From positions 3,410,001 through 3,474,000 of the forward strand of contig JAILWY010000021.1 of the NCBI GenBank assembly GCA_022113835.1: a DNA stretch of 64,000 nucleotides, in the 5' to 3' direction. Below the pieces are notes generated by a model. That model ran no database searches, was not told the origin of the DNA, and saw only the letters and a list, made by a program, of their open reading frames with translations. Every line of letters begins with the position of its first letter. Positions within the stretch are counted from its first letter, which is position 1. The DNA comes from Atopsyche davidsoni. Lineage: Eukaryota; Arthropoda; Insecta; Trichoptera; Hydrobiosidae. This document shows, piece after piece, positions 48,843-60,310 of this stretch. A program made the position numbers and the translations under genes.

Positions 48843-49140
48843 ACAGCATAACACCCACGGCGATCCCTTCAGCGTTGCAGCTGTCGGAATTTCGTAGTAC
48901 GATATCCTCGTAGCTGCCGTTTTAATTCATATGCTGATGCTCAATATCGTGTATCCGGTTGTGCAAACCAGGCTTCGCGGCATACTTCGGCCACTGCTTT
49001 GATAGTGGAGTTTATTATTTGTTCACAGACCGCTGGCTGCGATCGTCACGGATCAGGCGAGCCACACCACGAGAGCCTGCCGACTCGTGACAATCCGCAC
49101 CCGATTATGTCGCTTGTAAACTCGCGGTGAGCAATTCGTA
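48843..49140. other. Balanced-composition island
   Basis: About 300 bp, CpG-containing, without a long frame. Words include GCTTCGCGGCATACTTCGGC and GACCGCTGGCTGCGATCGTC. It directly follows the family B tail and may be host DNA or an unrecognised part of a larger element. Confidence 0.4.
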
Positions 49141-50130
49141 ATTATTATTGGCAGTCGAGAAATATGGCAACACACTTGCTGGAATAATTAACACAATGTT
49201 TAAATATAATTGTGTTCGCTCGGTTAAATCTGCGGAAATAATAATGTATTAGCCTGGTTGGGATTAGTGCTGGCATGCATAACGGCATAAGGCTCAAAGT
49301 ATTTTTATATGTTCGGTATTTTACTACAGTCATCAGGATAATTCCAAAAATAAAAATAAAAACATTTAACTTAAAAATAAAGTTAAATATATTTTGACCA
49401 ATAAGGTCTCAATCGGAAAAATTTTGCATGTCCATAAATTATTATTTAAAAAAAATACTTCGACGGATTACATAAATGCATACGATATTTAAATGGTCGT
49501 TCTTTGATTCACAAATAAAATATACGAAAACCAAAACCGTTTTTGTTTTGTGAAACACGTTTCATATTTCAGCCCAAAGAACAAATTACGTAATTAAATG
49601 TTACTCGGATAGCTTTGACGCATAATGCATATTTCATACAAACAAAAAAAGCTGCTTTCCCAAAACACTGTTCTTATTAAAGAGAAGAATTATATCTTTG
49701 AAAATTCCTCATTCATTAACTTTAGTAATCAGCTCTGTTTACCAATATTAAACAGTTATATTGATATTAATAAATTTTATTAATCAAATAAAGATAAAAT
49801 CAAACAGTATATTTATTTCAATTATTAGTAACTCAAATAAAAATGATTTCATATTATATTCAAAATTCATGGTATTTTTGTACAAATATCAATAAATGAT
49901 GTTTGATGTAAATTTTATTTTGTCCTTAAACCTATAAGAACTGATATTAATTTACAAATGAGAATAGACAATACAATTTAAATATTAAACTTAATCGTAC
50001 TTTTGAATCAAGTCAAGAGGATATTTATATTTCATTTCCTATTTTCAAGTATTTCAGGGGGTTTTATGTGGAAAGTGGGTATTCGTATTTACACAAATAT
50101 ATATATTATTTTAGATTATATCTTACGATC
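49141..50130. other. A+T-rich non-coding DNA
   Basis: No gene recognised. The 62-codon minus frame (49145-49333) is not credible. Confidence 0.6.
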
Positions 50131-50340
50131 TTGATCGGTTTCATTCATTCCTCATTCGGATCAATTCGTTTCTACAGACAGAGGAGAGGCCGCCCGCTCC
50201 TGGGGCCCACCTTTATGGCCGCCGTTACAGGATTTCAGCGTAAACTACAAAAATGGCGCCGGGCGCAAATTGGATTTGTGTCAAACTCCTGCGTTTTTGT
50301 TTTATTTCAGTTGAAAGTTCTAGCAACGTGAGTGTAAAAA
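50131..50340. other. Balanced-composition island with GCCAT words
   Basis: About 210 bp containing CACCTTTATGGCCGCCGTTAC and AAAATGGCGCCGGGCGC. These give a Caudal/AbdB-like TTTATGG and two GCCAT cores (YY1/Pho type) within 60 bp. An 87-codon plus frame (50068-50331) crosses the island (RQRRGRPLLGPTFMAAVTGF) but starts in A+T-rich DNA and is not recognised. Confidence 0.35.
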
Positions 50341-50445
50341 GGGGAATCGAATGATTCGGCGTAACCGACTCGAGTATTTGCTAGAAATTGCTTTTCACTT
50401 AAAAAATAAAAAAAATTACTATTCATTTTAATCAAAATCATACAA

Positions 50446-50449
<4 letters not shown>

Positions 50450-50489
<40 letters not shown>
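50450..50489. repeat. (AT)n microsatellite
   Basis: About 19 uninterrupted AT units, translated in one minus frame as alternating Tyr-Ile. A shorter one follows at 50559-50570. Confidence 0.95.
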
Positions 50490-50493
<4 letters not shown>

Positions 50494-51430
50494 CATTTTA
50501 AACACCTCATCATATTTTTTTTGGATATGATAGAACTGTTCTGTGAATAGAAAAAATATATATATATATAAATGAAACGTATTTGGTTGATTTACTTTAA
50601 TTTATGAATTATTGTTTTAGTTATATTTCATACTACTAATAGTTGTTAATATAATGAGTCACAGACCCACACAACCAATTTACCTATAAATCATTATTTT
50701 TATTGTTATGTGTAAGAATACATTTGATAATAAACTGAAATAAACTCGACATTGTATCTGCTGAACTACATTTTTATTGAAAGGCATGAGGACTTTACGA
50801 TTTAAGTAAAATTCGTTGGTAGCAACTGAAAATAATTATGAAATGGATAATACGAACGGTAGGGACAGCGTCATAGTTGTAATGTATATTATGTAATAAA
50901 GTTGAAGAGGGAATAAAACTTACAAGCTCTCATGGTTGGTGTCCATTTTGTTAATCAAATTTGATGCTCTTAACTTTGATGAACTTACTATGTACGCATA
51001 GTACGTATTCGTGTATCATCCATAAAATTAAAATCAATATCTTATATTTATTTTTAAGATCTATGGTGCTAACTTAAAACGACGTGACTTATTTACTATT
51101 TACACCAACTTTTTTTTAAATTCGCCACAATTTAAAACGAAAGGAAAACAAGTATCGTATGCGTTCAACGACCTAAGGTGTGAGAGAACCCACAAAAACG
51201 AAATTTTTAACGGGGTTTTTGCAACACGAATAAATAGTCAATTGCCTTGTGAATACTATCGCCATTCAAAGGCTAAATCGGTGAAAATACTAATAAAAAA
51301 ATTGTAATCTCATAGCCAATCGACTATTCATATTAATTGTTTTATATATCTGTGCTAGTGGTAGAAAATATTGTCAAATATAAGGTAACCGGTCTTATAA
51401 AAAAACATTTATAAATTTATTTTTCCACTT
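50490..51430. other. A+T-rich non-coding DNA
   Basis: No gene or RNA recognised. Confidence 0.6.
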
Positions 51431-51770
51431 TTAATTTTTGACTTGATAAGTTTCATGCTATTTTAGCAAACTAGTATTGGCGAAATTAGTCGCGTTATAA
51501 ATAAAAATTGGAAATAACACCAAGTATTTATGTAAAAAAAGTTTTGCGAATAATTATAAATTTGCCTGTTGATTCGGTTCATGGGTGTTGCATTGCAGTC
51601 ACAGTACTAAAACCTTATTTAGGTATTTTGTTTGTGTGTCCTCTCCTGCTGCTCACCTGTATTCCTGCTTCAAGAACAGAAACTTCGGAGGGATATAAGC
51701 CTCTAGCAGCGCATCACCCAAGAAACTGAATCAGCTCATAACAAATGCTACCAAAACCTACGTAGATAAA
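51431..51770 (+). repeat. Dispersed short repeat, family B, long diverged copy
   Basis: It begins with TTTTAATTTTTGACTTGATAAG, then ACTAGTATTGGCGAAATTAGTCGCG (51471-51495, in parts), and ends with GAAACTTCGGAG and AGCGCATCACCCAAGAAACTGAATCAGCTC. The head matches 8.45-8.63 kb and 42.2 kb. The tail matches 59.3 and 62.4 kb, and weakly 41.98 kb. The 73-codon plus frame inside (51508-51729) is therefore repeat sequence. Length of about 340 bp and lack of coding capacity suggest a non-autonomous element; no clear Pol III box or terminal inverted repeat was found. Confidence 0.5.
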
Positions 51771-53030
51771 TTTACATAATTTACAGGCTTTCAGCAGGAC
51801 CAGACAAGCCGCACCTTTAGGCAAATCATACTGAGACGTAAAAAGCTCATTTTCTAGCATTTCTCGGCTCGGTGCATCGCTGGGAGGACCAATGAAAACG
51901 CTGCTCGTCTACAATGCCTCAAATCCGTCTTCCAAATGAGGATACGCACTGAGACCATCCATCTGTCCTAGATTTATTCGATGCACTCTGTCTCTGCCAA
52001 GTTTTGTTTGCGTTGTTTTGTTTTATAAGGACAGATGATTGCTTACAAGCCAATAATTGTAACACCCCATATTAAAGCCTTCGATAAAATCCAAAATAAA
52101 TTATCGTGACAGTTAAGTTTTTTTATTTTATTTAAACTGTACATAATAATGTATTACAATCAAGCAAAATGTTAATAAATTCAAATTTTTCCACGTCTTG
52201 TTTTTAGCAACTTCTACTTCAAAACTTCAAAAAATACTATCTAAAATATTTAATACATGATATTTAATTACTTGTCATTTAATCACTTTATTTAAGATAT
52301 CGTACACAAAATTTTTTCCAAATAATTTTAATATAATTTTTACAATAAAACCATTATAAATTTCTTATAATTGTCTTAAATTTTATAAGTGATGATTAAA
52401 AATAAAATGCAGTTTTAGGCGATAAAAACCCAATTTATAAACTTATATCATTTTACCCTTTAACAAATGAAAAAAGCTCTCAATTTCCATTTTTGGGCCT
52501 TTTTGGTAATATTATAACGCTTTTAAATATCTTTAGATAATAAATTACAGAAGTTACAAGCCTCGAGACTTCGCAGATGCTTTTATAAATTACATTAAGG
52601 AATTTATTTGAGTTTCGTAAGATGCATTAGGATGTCTCCAGAAGGTAATTAGTGTACACGGCTAACTTATCAAAAAGCAAAACAAACTATAAACTGCTTC
52701 ACAAATAAACTTCCTATAATTCCGCGCATGTATTCAATAACAATTTACATATACGCACTCTTAAAAAAGAGTTATTCTAACTTCTTATATATTAATAAAT
52801 TCTATGGTGGCTATATTTAGGCAAGTGATTATTTCGAATCTCATCGATGAAAATAAATAGTACTAAATATAAAAGTCAAATCATTATTTATTTTATAGAT
52901 TGAAGCGGCCCATATTTCACAAATACATTTCACAGAAGCCATTGTATAAAAGCGGGGTTCACAAATCATCGAAAGATTTCCCGACAGTTGAGATAAATTT
53001 CCTGAAATGTCCTTAAGTGAATTGTGCTCA
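51771..53030. other. Mixed, then A+T-rich non-coding DNA
   Basis: A balanced stretch continues to about 51990 (GCCGCACCTTTAGGC, TCTCGGCTCGGTGCATCGCTGG) and may be part of the repeat or an island. From 52000 on the DNA is A+T-rich with nothing recognised. Confidence 0.5.
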
Positions 53031-53090
53031 CCTTGAGCTAAGGACGTACGACACGTGGGCCACGCCACGTGCTGCGATGAAGGCAAAATC
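53031..53090. promoter_or_regulatory. Paired CACGTG E-boxes in a small G+C-rich patch
   Basis: Two perfect CACGTG palindromes (53052-53057 and 53066-53071) lie 14 bp apart centre to centre within ACACGTGGGCCACGCCACGTG (split here by position). The pair is itself nearly symmetric around GGCCACG. CACGTG is bound by bHLH and bHLH-zip factors such as Myc/Max, USF and Clock/Cycle; tandem boxes are typical of clock- or Max-network targets. An 81-codon minus frame (53086-52841) covers it and is not recognised. Confidence 0.45.
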
Positions 53091-54170
53091 CTAAAAAGAT
53101 TGGGACTTTACAAGAGGCCTTCTGCCAAAGAAAATGCGAACGTTTATTCCTTCAATCATTGAAGGTGTTTTTTTTTTGTAACAGACGATAGAAAATGTTA
53201 TTTTAGGTAAAAGCATTTTGAAACTGAATTATTCTAATGTGTATTTTTTACGAATGAATTTCTTTTCGTTGACAATTATTTTCATGCATGACTTTTAAAA
53301 TAATTGAAGCTATTGCTTAAATATTTCATAAATCGTTTTCTAGATAATTGAAATAACAATTATACATTTATCAATTAAATTATCAGGAACTCAATATCTG
53401 GCAATTTTTATTTTCCGCTTTAATTAATCAACAGTACTAAAAAAATATATGAAATACTCGAGCTATATTTTTCATTTAATTTCGAATTTGTTTGTGTTTA
53501 TTTTTATTTTTATATATCTGAATATTGTTAAAAATCTAACGCTATATTGAAATTCTCTTTAAATCAAAACTATTTATACTTTTCATATTAATTTAAAATG
53601 GATCTGTTTTAATTGTTATATTTACAATAAATAGACATTGATTACAAATGTTTTTTTTTTATTTTGATGTTTTTAAACTGCAGAAGAACTTTAAAAAAAT
53701 CATTTGTATTTAGTACAAAACAATATTCACAAAAATTCATGGTGTTCCTTTTAAATAGTAACCCATTATATATTTAAAAATTTCGTTTCATTCGAAAACC
53801 TATTCCCTAAAAATCATACTGTCTATTGAATAGACAATATGATATTCTTGTAAATATGTAACAATATATTTCGATTTGAAAACAATTTTTCAAATATGAA
53901 TTGTTTATTTGGTTCACAGACAATTTAATTTTCTGCCGCTGGTATATATTATTATTATTTTAGCTTCTCTTGTTTACAAAAGATTCACCAAAACCAGGCA
54001 ATTTATAAAATCATGCATCCCCAATAAAACTCGACCACAAAAAGAAAACAGTTTATTTATGCAGATTTAAAAAAACAAAAATAAATTTTATCTGAAAAGA
54101 CCAAACGCAAATATTAGCCCATTTCACAAATTACATAAAGAGCAAACGTGATCGAAATTTTCCCCGATAC
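53091..54170. other. A+T-rich non-coding DNA
   Basis: Contains a perfect 17-bp palindrome, TGTCTATT-G-AATAGACA, at 53820-53836. No gene. Confidence 0.6.
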
Positions 54171-54480
54171 ACACAACAGAAGAGCGCGCCGCCATTGTTT
54201 TATGCTAAGCATATAACATCATAAGGCCGAAGTTAAACAGCAGCCCACCTCAAGGCGATCCTTTGTCATCTGAATAAAAGATTCAGAGTGCCTACGCGAG
54301 GCCCGGGATTCCCCAATGTTCAAAAATCCAATAAACAAACTCATCCGAGGGGACTCCCAACTCCCCGGGACTGATATTGGAGATCGGCTCACCCAAATCT
54401 GTTGAGTTTCATAAAAGAAACGCCGGCGTGCTGACAGATGATACCTCCGGTAATTTATTATCATTTGGCTGGATGTACTT
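54171..54480. other. Balanced-composition island
   Basis: A 310 bp region with GCGCGCCGCCATTGTTTTATG (a SOX-type CCATTGTT next to a GCCAT core) and CGAGGCCCGGGATTCCCC. An 81-codon minus frame (54464-54219) is present but unrecognised (SRSPISVPGSWESPRMSL). More likely regulatory or unclassified than coding. Confidence 0.35.
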
Positions 54481-57000
54481 TACCTATTGACACTCTTTGA
54501 GGTAATATAATTACATTATAAACTGCTTGTTTTACGTATCTCTACGTTAGCAGTACTGTGGCCAAGACGCTTTCCCACAGATCATGGGGTTGCGAGATTG
54601 AATATTGAATTTAAAATCGGTAAATATTCTGTTAAGTTTTTGATAAAATAAAAATATAAAAGTCTTCAATTTTTTTAAACGGGTAAGTAAATACAGCCTT
54701 TCAACCAAATCCTACTCTAATGGTGGTATTCTGTGAAATCTAAAACGGCAGAATCGACCTCTGAATGATTTCTACTACTTCTCTCATTTCAGCCTCATAC
54801 CCCGCCCGGGAAAATATTATATAAGTAAAGATACCTAATTTCAATTAACTCACGCTATTTTAAAGTTATTTTTAACCTTTGAAAAAAAATTCATGTAGAT
54901 TAACTACCCCAATTTTTTTAATACGACTTCATGGAAATTATTATAAGAATATGTTACAAAACAAGTCTAAGAATAGAGCATTAGAATTATGAGCGTTCTA
55001 AGAAATTTTGGAGCGCGCATATCGTTCTCATTACAAACGAAGTTGCAACGAGCCAACCACTACTCATACAGAATATACTGCGTTTAAAAAGTTATCGATT
55101 TAAGGATTTTATAGATAGGAAATAAAAGATTTTAATTTTAGACTTCTTTGTACCTTAAAATGTACTTATATATAATGTATAAATTTGCAAACAAAATAAA
55201 ATAATAAATAATAAAATTATATGCGTGGCGATGCATTTTAACATTATTTTATTATAGAATCTTATTCATAGTAAGTGATGTAAATTTGAAATAATGATTT
55301 AGTGAATATTTTTGTAAAATAACAAAACTAAACATTGTTTTCGTTATTAAATGAATTGAATTTTCACACGAACAGTTTCGGTCTTAATTAAAACCATTAC
55401 TCAAACCTCACACCGCAGTTGGATGCAGTGAGGGCATGCAATACATGAAAAGCTGATGAATTATAAAATAAAAGATCGGTATAAATACCAAAAACCTTGC
55501 GGCAGGGCAAAGGAATTTTAATTAGTTACGCTTAGTGTAAATACGCTTTGTGTTTAAAATGTGTTTTTTTTTTATATTTATCTTGCTTGAATTCGAGCTA
55601 TGATACAATATAGTTTATACATTTTTGTTTTTAAATAAAGTTTTATTTTTAATGTGAAGTGAACTAGTTGAACTAAATATGTAATAATAATGTAGATAAA
55701 GGATGTGAGGGTGTAATATATAGATAGTTCTTGTCCGCCCCAAGCCGGGCAGTCATATCTTTATCCGAACTGAATTCCTTCCTGTCCCAAACACCTGCCC
55801 CCGAACACTGAGCAGGGTCCGTTCCATATTAAATTGTCAGTTTTTACGCTGACTGGCCAATGCATATAGGTTTAACAATTTTAATACACTTCTGAATGCT
55901 TTACAAATAGATGTTATTAAACTGAAGTAAGAATTATAAGTAGCGGCACGTGTTTGGGTTATTTTTAATAAATTTCTACATCTGGTAAAAAAGTTTGTTC
56001 TGTATTATCTATTTTATATTAAAAAAAATATTAAAAATACTTTTTTTAGACTTTTCAGGATTTTAAATCGGATGTAAACGAAGTTTGATAACTTTATTTT
56101 CTTTTATAGAAATATGAAAAAAAACTTTTTTTTTCTGAAATATCTCATCTTGAAAAATGTGTAATTTTTATTGATTATACGTTGAATATATTTTTTATGT
56201 ATTCTTTTTTGTGTTTTAATTGTTTTCAATGTTTATAAAAAACATTATTGTCATATGAAATTGTTTTAAGGATTGTTCGGATATTATTTGAGACGCGATG
56301 AAAAACAAGGATAGTCAAAATTATGTTGAAAGAAAATCAAAAAAATTATTTATGTTTCGTGAAAATTCAAAGATTTTGTCATTTTCTCGCGGTGTTTACA
56401 TGGAAAATTGAAAGTCTACTTAAATCTGTTATTTACGTGAACAAATTTCAAATTAATTATTCAAATCCTGTGTTATTGATATAACATTCATAAATCCATA
56501 CACTGAAGGCAAATATTAAACATAGTCTAACTCGTGCTGATAAAAATAATATTTTACGATTTTAGAATAAAAACAAATATATGGTTTAATATTCAACGTT
56601 AACATAATGATATTTAAAGTTTTTTAATGAGATTTTAAAAAAGACAAAATGTATATTTCATATTTTTATATGTAATATTTTGTTGTCTACGTTTGTTAAG
56701 TAGTTCTTAGTTAATCATTTAACTTATTCATTAACTCATGCAGAAAAAGGGTTTATTCACATATATTCCGTACATAACTTAATAACGAAAATAAATAATA
56801 AGCCACACATTGTAAGCCCCACAACTTGCGCGCAGGATCAGCGGATAACAACACACTTTTGTATATTTACCTAATAAAAAATTAAAAAAAGAATCTTGAA
56901 ATATTTTTTTTTTTAATATTTCACAAAAAGACACAAACCTATCAAACTGTGTCATCGTCGGATCCAAAATTTTCAAAAACGTTTCAAAACTTATTTGAAA
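54481..57000. other. A+T-rich non-coding DNA
   Basis: Moderate patches at 54700-54830, 55395-55520 and 55730-55870 (the last with GCCCCAAGCCGGGC and CCCCCGAACACTGAGC). No credible frame or RNA. Confidence 0.55.
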
Positions 57001-57260
57001 TGTGAAGCAGATAGTGGTGGCATTCTTGTGTCAGGAGTGACGTCACCATGCAATATCCGGCCTCCATTGATTGCGGTATCTTCCTGAAACACAAATCTCT
57101 CCCGCGAGCCTCTCTCCGCAGCTCTTTGAGGATCGAACGTCCTCTCTCTCCACGCCAGGCGCCTGCAGAAACAATTTTATTTTCTGTCAAAGCAACGAAT
57201 AATCTGCTTCTGCGAATGTGTGTTTGGAGAGATAGCGCGGAATATGATATGTGTTAAAGG
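57001..57260. other. Balanced-composition island with CRE
   Basis: TGACGTCA (57038-57045) is a full CRE, followed by CCATTGATTGCGG. Overlapping frames of 68-69 codons run on both strands (57048-57257 plus, 57190-56984 minus), so neither is favoured. With 16785-16792 it is the second perfect CRE found, each in an island. Confidence 0.4.
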
Positions 57261-58650
57261 AAGCCGAACGTTTTTTGCTCCGTTTTCGTGATATCGCAAA
57301 TGTTACAAACGCTTCGGGCATTTCACTTTTTTCATTTTTATATGTCGTAAATATGTGCACTCGTCGATCTCTAAAAGTATATACATATTTTGAATAGAAT
57401 AAAAACATGTTTTAAATTATATTTTATGTAAATGTGAAAATAAATTTTCATGAATCATTCAATCTTAATTACAAATACACCACTAAAGTCGGTAGTCGCG
57501 AGTAAAATAGACAAAAGCGTATCTTTTGGGGATCAGTTTGTGAATCTTTGAATTCATAATAAATGCAATAACAGTATTGAAATCTGAACCCAATGGATGG
57601 GAGAAAACGTAATTTTCGTTAATACCGTTTTATCTACACTATCTATACACCGATACCGATTCATAACCTTTAACCCATAACTTTTTTTTTTTTTTTAATA
57701 TACTATTGACAAATATATTCTCTGCAATTTCTTTACCTAAAAAATAAAATATACAGAAAGTGAGTTAAACGATATATCATTAAATACCTCACCAGAACAC
57801 TTTTATTTTACAACTGCTTTCGCTTAAGTATGTTAACGCAAAGCAATCCTTATATTTTATCAAAGAGTAAATAGAAAATTCAACAACCTACGCCTGAATT
57901 ATTGATTATGGGAGCGAGTCCATTTGGTTTCCCAGCCAACATTCAGAATAAGCTAATTTTTAATCTCCAAGTCTTCAATGAGTTTTATATCCCGTGAATG
58001 TTCAATTCCGTCAGAAATGTGGGAATGCCATTTCATGTTTTTAAGTAAATATGCTCTATATGCTTAAATATTGTTTCATTACAAAAGAAAAATAAGAAAT
58101 GTATCAGTTGATAAATATCCACTACCGGGTGAAGGTCTGGACCTGGCTTATCCAATTTTACTAGAATTATTAGATAAATAATTTTAAAAATCTCTGAATT
58201 CTTTTATATTATGTCCAGTATATGCAATAATGCACTTAATTGTAAAATATTTAAATAAACTCATTATTTTTGTCTTTCAATTTAATATTTTAGAGTAAAT
58301 ATTTTATCATAACAACAGAAATTATTCCTTTGAAGTATTTGTGTATGAAATTTAATAACAGTCATTGATAGTGAATGTATTAAAAGTTTATATTTTGTTT
58401 GAATATTGTTTTTTTATAGAAAAATTTAAACCCAATACAGAACAAACAAATAACTGTTTTCCATATAGAAAAAATATAGTTTTAAGGAATGTGTTACAAA
58501 AAGGTATTTTTTTTTTAAAAATATACATATTTTAAATTTATTTATTATTCACACACCGACATAAAATATGGCGCACCCTGTACGTTTTAAAAAGGTCAAA
58601 CAAGACATATTTTAACAATATTCCATGCAGATATAAGTTTTGATCAAAAG
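57261..58650. other. A+T-rich non-coding DNA
   Basis: No gene recognised. TGTGGGAATG at 58018-58027 combines Su(H)-like and TEAD-like words; it may be chance. Confidence 0.6.
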
Positions 58651-59010
58651 AGACAACAAAGACAATGCTCCCGTAGATTTATCTTCACTAAAAGCCCGTA
58701 ATCATAATGCAATAAGTCCCCTGAAAACAACTTCTGGAACGTGTCCGGAGTTTTACGCAAATTTCCTTTCATACGTAACGAGCGGTAACGAAGCGTCCCG
58801 TGCGTTGAGTTATTGTATTCCGCGCCAGTCGCGAGCTAAGCTCCCGGGACAATCCTGTCGACTTAATCTGCAGGAAAACGTGCAAAACACCCCCGGATGT
58901 GGTCCCGGCGCCCTCCCCGAGGAACCCACCCCTGCCCGGCACTCGTCGTGCCACCGAGGAAGCGCAAGAGACGGCGCTGACTCTTCAAGTTGTTAGCACT
59001 TGTTATGCCA
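58651..59010. other. Balanced-composition island with a 118-codon open frame
   Basis: The plus strand is open from 58640 to 58996, with an overlapping 61-codon minus frame. The translation is Ser/Arg/Pro/Cys-rich (KARNHNAISPLKTTSGTCPEFYANF..., later PGCGPGALPEEPTPARHSSCHRG). No domain or signal is recognised and the stop-poor G+C content explains the length. It is the longest non-transposon frame with mixed composition and the best place to look for an exon, but I would not call it a gene. Confidence 0.3.
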
Positions 59011-59100
59011 CAATGTAATATATATGTGCGAAAATGGTTTAAAAAAATGTCGGAATACGAGCGTTCAACCCAAATGTGCTGCTCACCACGACCAAATGCA

Positions 59101-59360
59101 AATAAGCTCTTTTTTTTCAGGGAAGTATATTAACCTCCCTGCCAGCATCCAATAGTAACGACGGCTTAAGATTAAAGACCAAAAGGTTGCTCCCAGGTAC
59201 CAGCTCTATGAATTTCAGAGTGTTACGCTAAAATAAAGCTGAGCAGCGAAAAGGGACACACAAGAAAAAACCCCGAAGATGCACTCAAACGTCAGAGGAC
59301 TCAAAACCTCAAGCAGCTCAACACCCAAGAAATTAAATCAACTCAAAACAACCTACGAAC
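59101..59360 (+). repeat. Dispersed short repeat, family B
   Basis: After a T8 tract and CAGGG, the segment carries GCTCCCAGGTACCAGCTC, CCCGAAGATGCACTCAAACGTCAGAGG and ACCTCAAGCAGCTCAACACCC followed by AAGAAATTAAATCAACTC (in parts). The last 80 bases align closely with 62.39-62.47 kb and 51.67-51.75 kb, all on the same strand. It sits 80 bp before the palindrome. Confidence 0.6.
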
Positions 59361-59512
59361 ATATTTATGAGCATGTCTATTTTTTTTATTGAATGTCAAT
59401 CAGATGCGTATTCATTACCCATTACGGGTTTATTATTTTATTACTAATATGATTAGGCACATTAGTTCATACATAGAAGATGATTTAAAGAAACTCTCAG
59501 AAAAATATCATC

Positions 59513-59588
59513 GTGATTTGTGTGGGATTTGAACCCACATCCCCTGGCTTACATGGCCGGTTTACTAGCCCTTATACTGACGAATCAC
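59513..59588 (-). ncRNA. tRNA-Thr-like unit, left arm (family A copy 2)
   Basis: A 76-base unit on the minus strand with the same layout as copy 1. The T arm GTGGG/CCCAC and B-box GGTTCAAATCC are intact. The D-arm part has drifted (GTCAGTATAAGGGCTAGTAAACC), so the A-box is weaker than in copy 1. It is not expected to be a functional tRNA. It differs from the right-arm unit at six positions. Confidence 0.65.
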
Positions 59589-59672
59589 TTCCGTTTATCG
59601 AGAATTTTTAACAATCATACTCTACATATGAACCAATGTGCCCAGGCCAACCAATATTCTCGATAAACAGAA

Positions 59673-59748
59673 GTGATTCGTTAGTACAAGGGTTAGTTCA
59701 CCGGCCATGTAAGCCAGGGGATGTCGGTTCAAATCCCACACAAATCAC
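59673..59748 (+). ncRNA. tRNA-Thr-like unit, right arm (family A copy 3)
   Basis: A 76-base unit on the plus strand. The D-arm part (GTTAGTACAAGGGTTAGTTC) is closer to copy 1 than the left arm is. The T stem has one broken pair (GTCGG against CCCAC), but the B-box core GGTTCAAATCC stands. The base before the TGT anticodon triplet is A, as in the other copies, so that change predates the copies. Confidence 0.65.
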
Positions 59749-59822
59749 GATGATATTTTTCTGAGAGCTTCTTTAAATCATCTTCTATGTATGAACTAAT
59801 GTACCTAATCATATTAGTAATA

Positions 59823-60040
59823 ATATATATGAGCTATAAACGATTGAGATGGTTTGGTTTCTATTCTCCGGTGCTTTGTCTTTAATGTCCAATATATTAT
59901 AATAAAAATATGCGATGTAAGAATAGCATCTTATAACCGAAGACATAAATAAAATTTTATATTGAATGTGCTTTTACATTTTTGTTCAGAATTCATTCTG
60001 ACAATCGATACATCACTGCATAAATAATTATCTATATAAC
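59823..60040. other. A+T-rich spacer
   Basis: Nothing recognised between the palindrome and the next island. Confidence 0.6.
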
Positions 60041-60310
60041 ATAGAGCAGCGGGGGTGTGCATCTCTCTCGCACTTCTGAAGAAGGCAATCAAAGGGTCTG
60101 GCCTCCTTTTCAGAGAGCTCATTACGACACGTCATATTCCGATATTGAATGGCGCTGGGAAAATGAAAAAAAACCCGACATCAATCATCTTCACTTTCTC
60201 GCTCCAGAGAGGCCTTCATCCACTGCTCTCGCGGGGCAATCGTGCCATCGAATATTCAACGCCTTTTTGCAGTATTTTGGCTCGAGTCGGGTCATCCAAA
60301 CATCTCAGAG
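60041..60310. other. Balanced-composition island with TCF word
   Basis: About 270 bp. CAATCAAAGGG (near 60087-60097) contains ATCAAAGG, the TCF/Pangolin core of Wnt targets. Two plus-strand frames (97 and 91 codons, 60055 and 60057) overlap in different phases, with a third on minus, so none is favoured as coding. Confidence 0.35.

Larger units (their letters stand above)
59439..59822. repeat. Long head-to-head palindrome of family A repeats
   Basis: Arm 59439-59605 is the reverse complement of 59656-59822, with about 9 differences over 167 bp (roughly 95% identity), around a 50-bp spacer. Each arm contains the tRNA-like unit and about 75 bp beyond it (ATCATATTAGTAAT-type end). The tRNA-like units diverge, left on minus and right on plus. 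The spacer carries CCAATGTGCCCAGGCC, also found with copy 1 at 48.7 kb. Single strands could fold into a hairpin of over 160 bp. Origin by inverted duplication or by two opposed insertions is undecided. Confidence 0.92.

Noticed and set aside
58640..58996. 118-codon plus-strand open frame
   Set aside because: It lies in a stop-poor G+C-richer island with an overlapping minus frame. No recognised domain or clear splice sites. Kept only as an island note.
59439..59822. CRISPR array or transposon terminal inverted repeats
   Set aside because: There are only two inverted copies with no spaced direct repeats, and the 50-bp interior has no room for a transposase.
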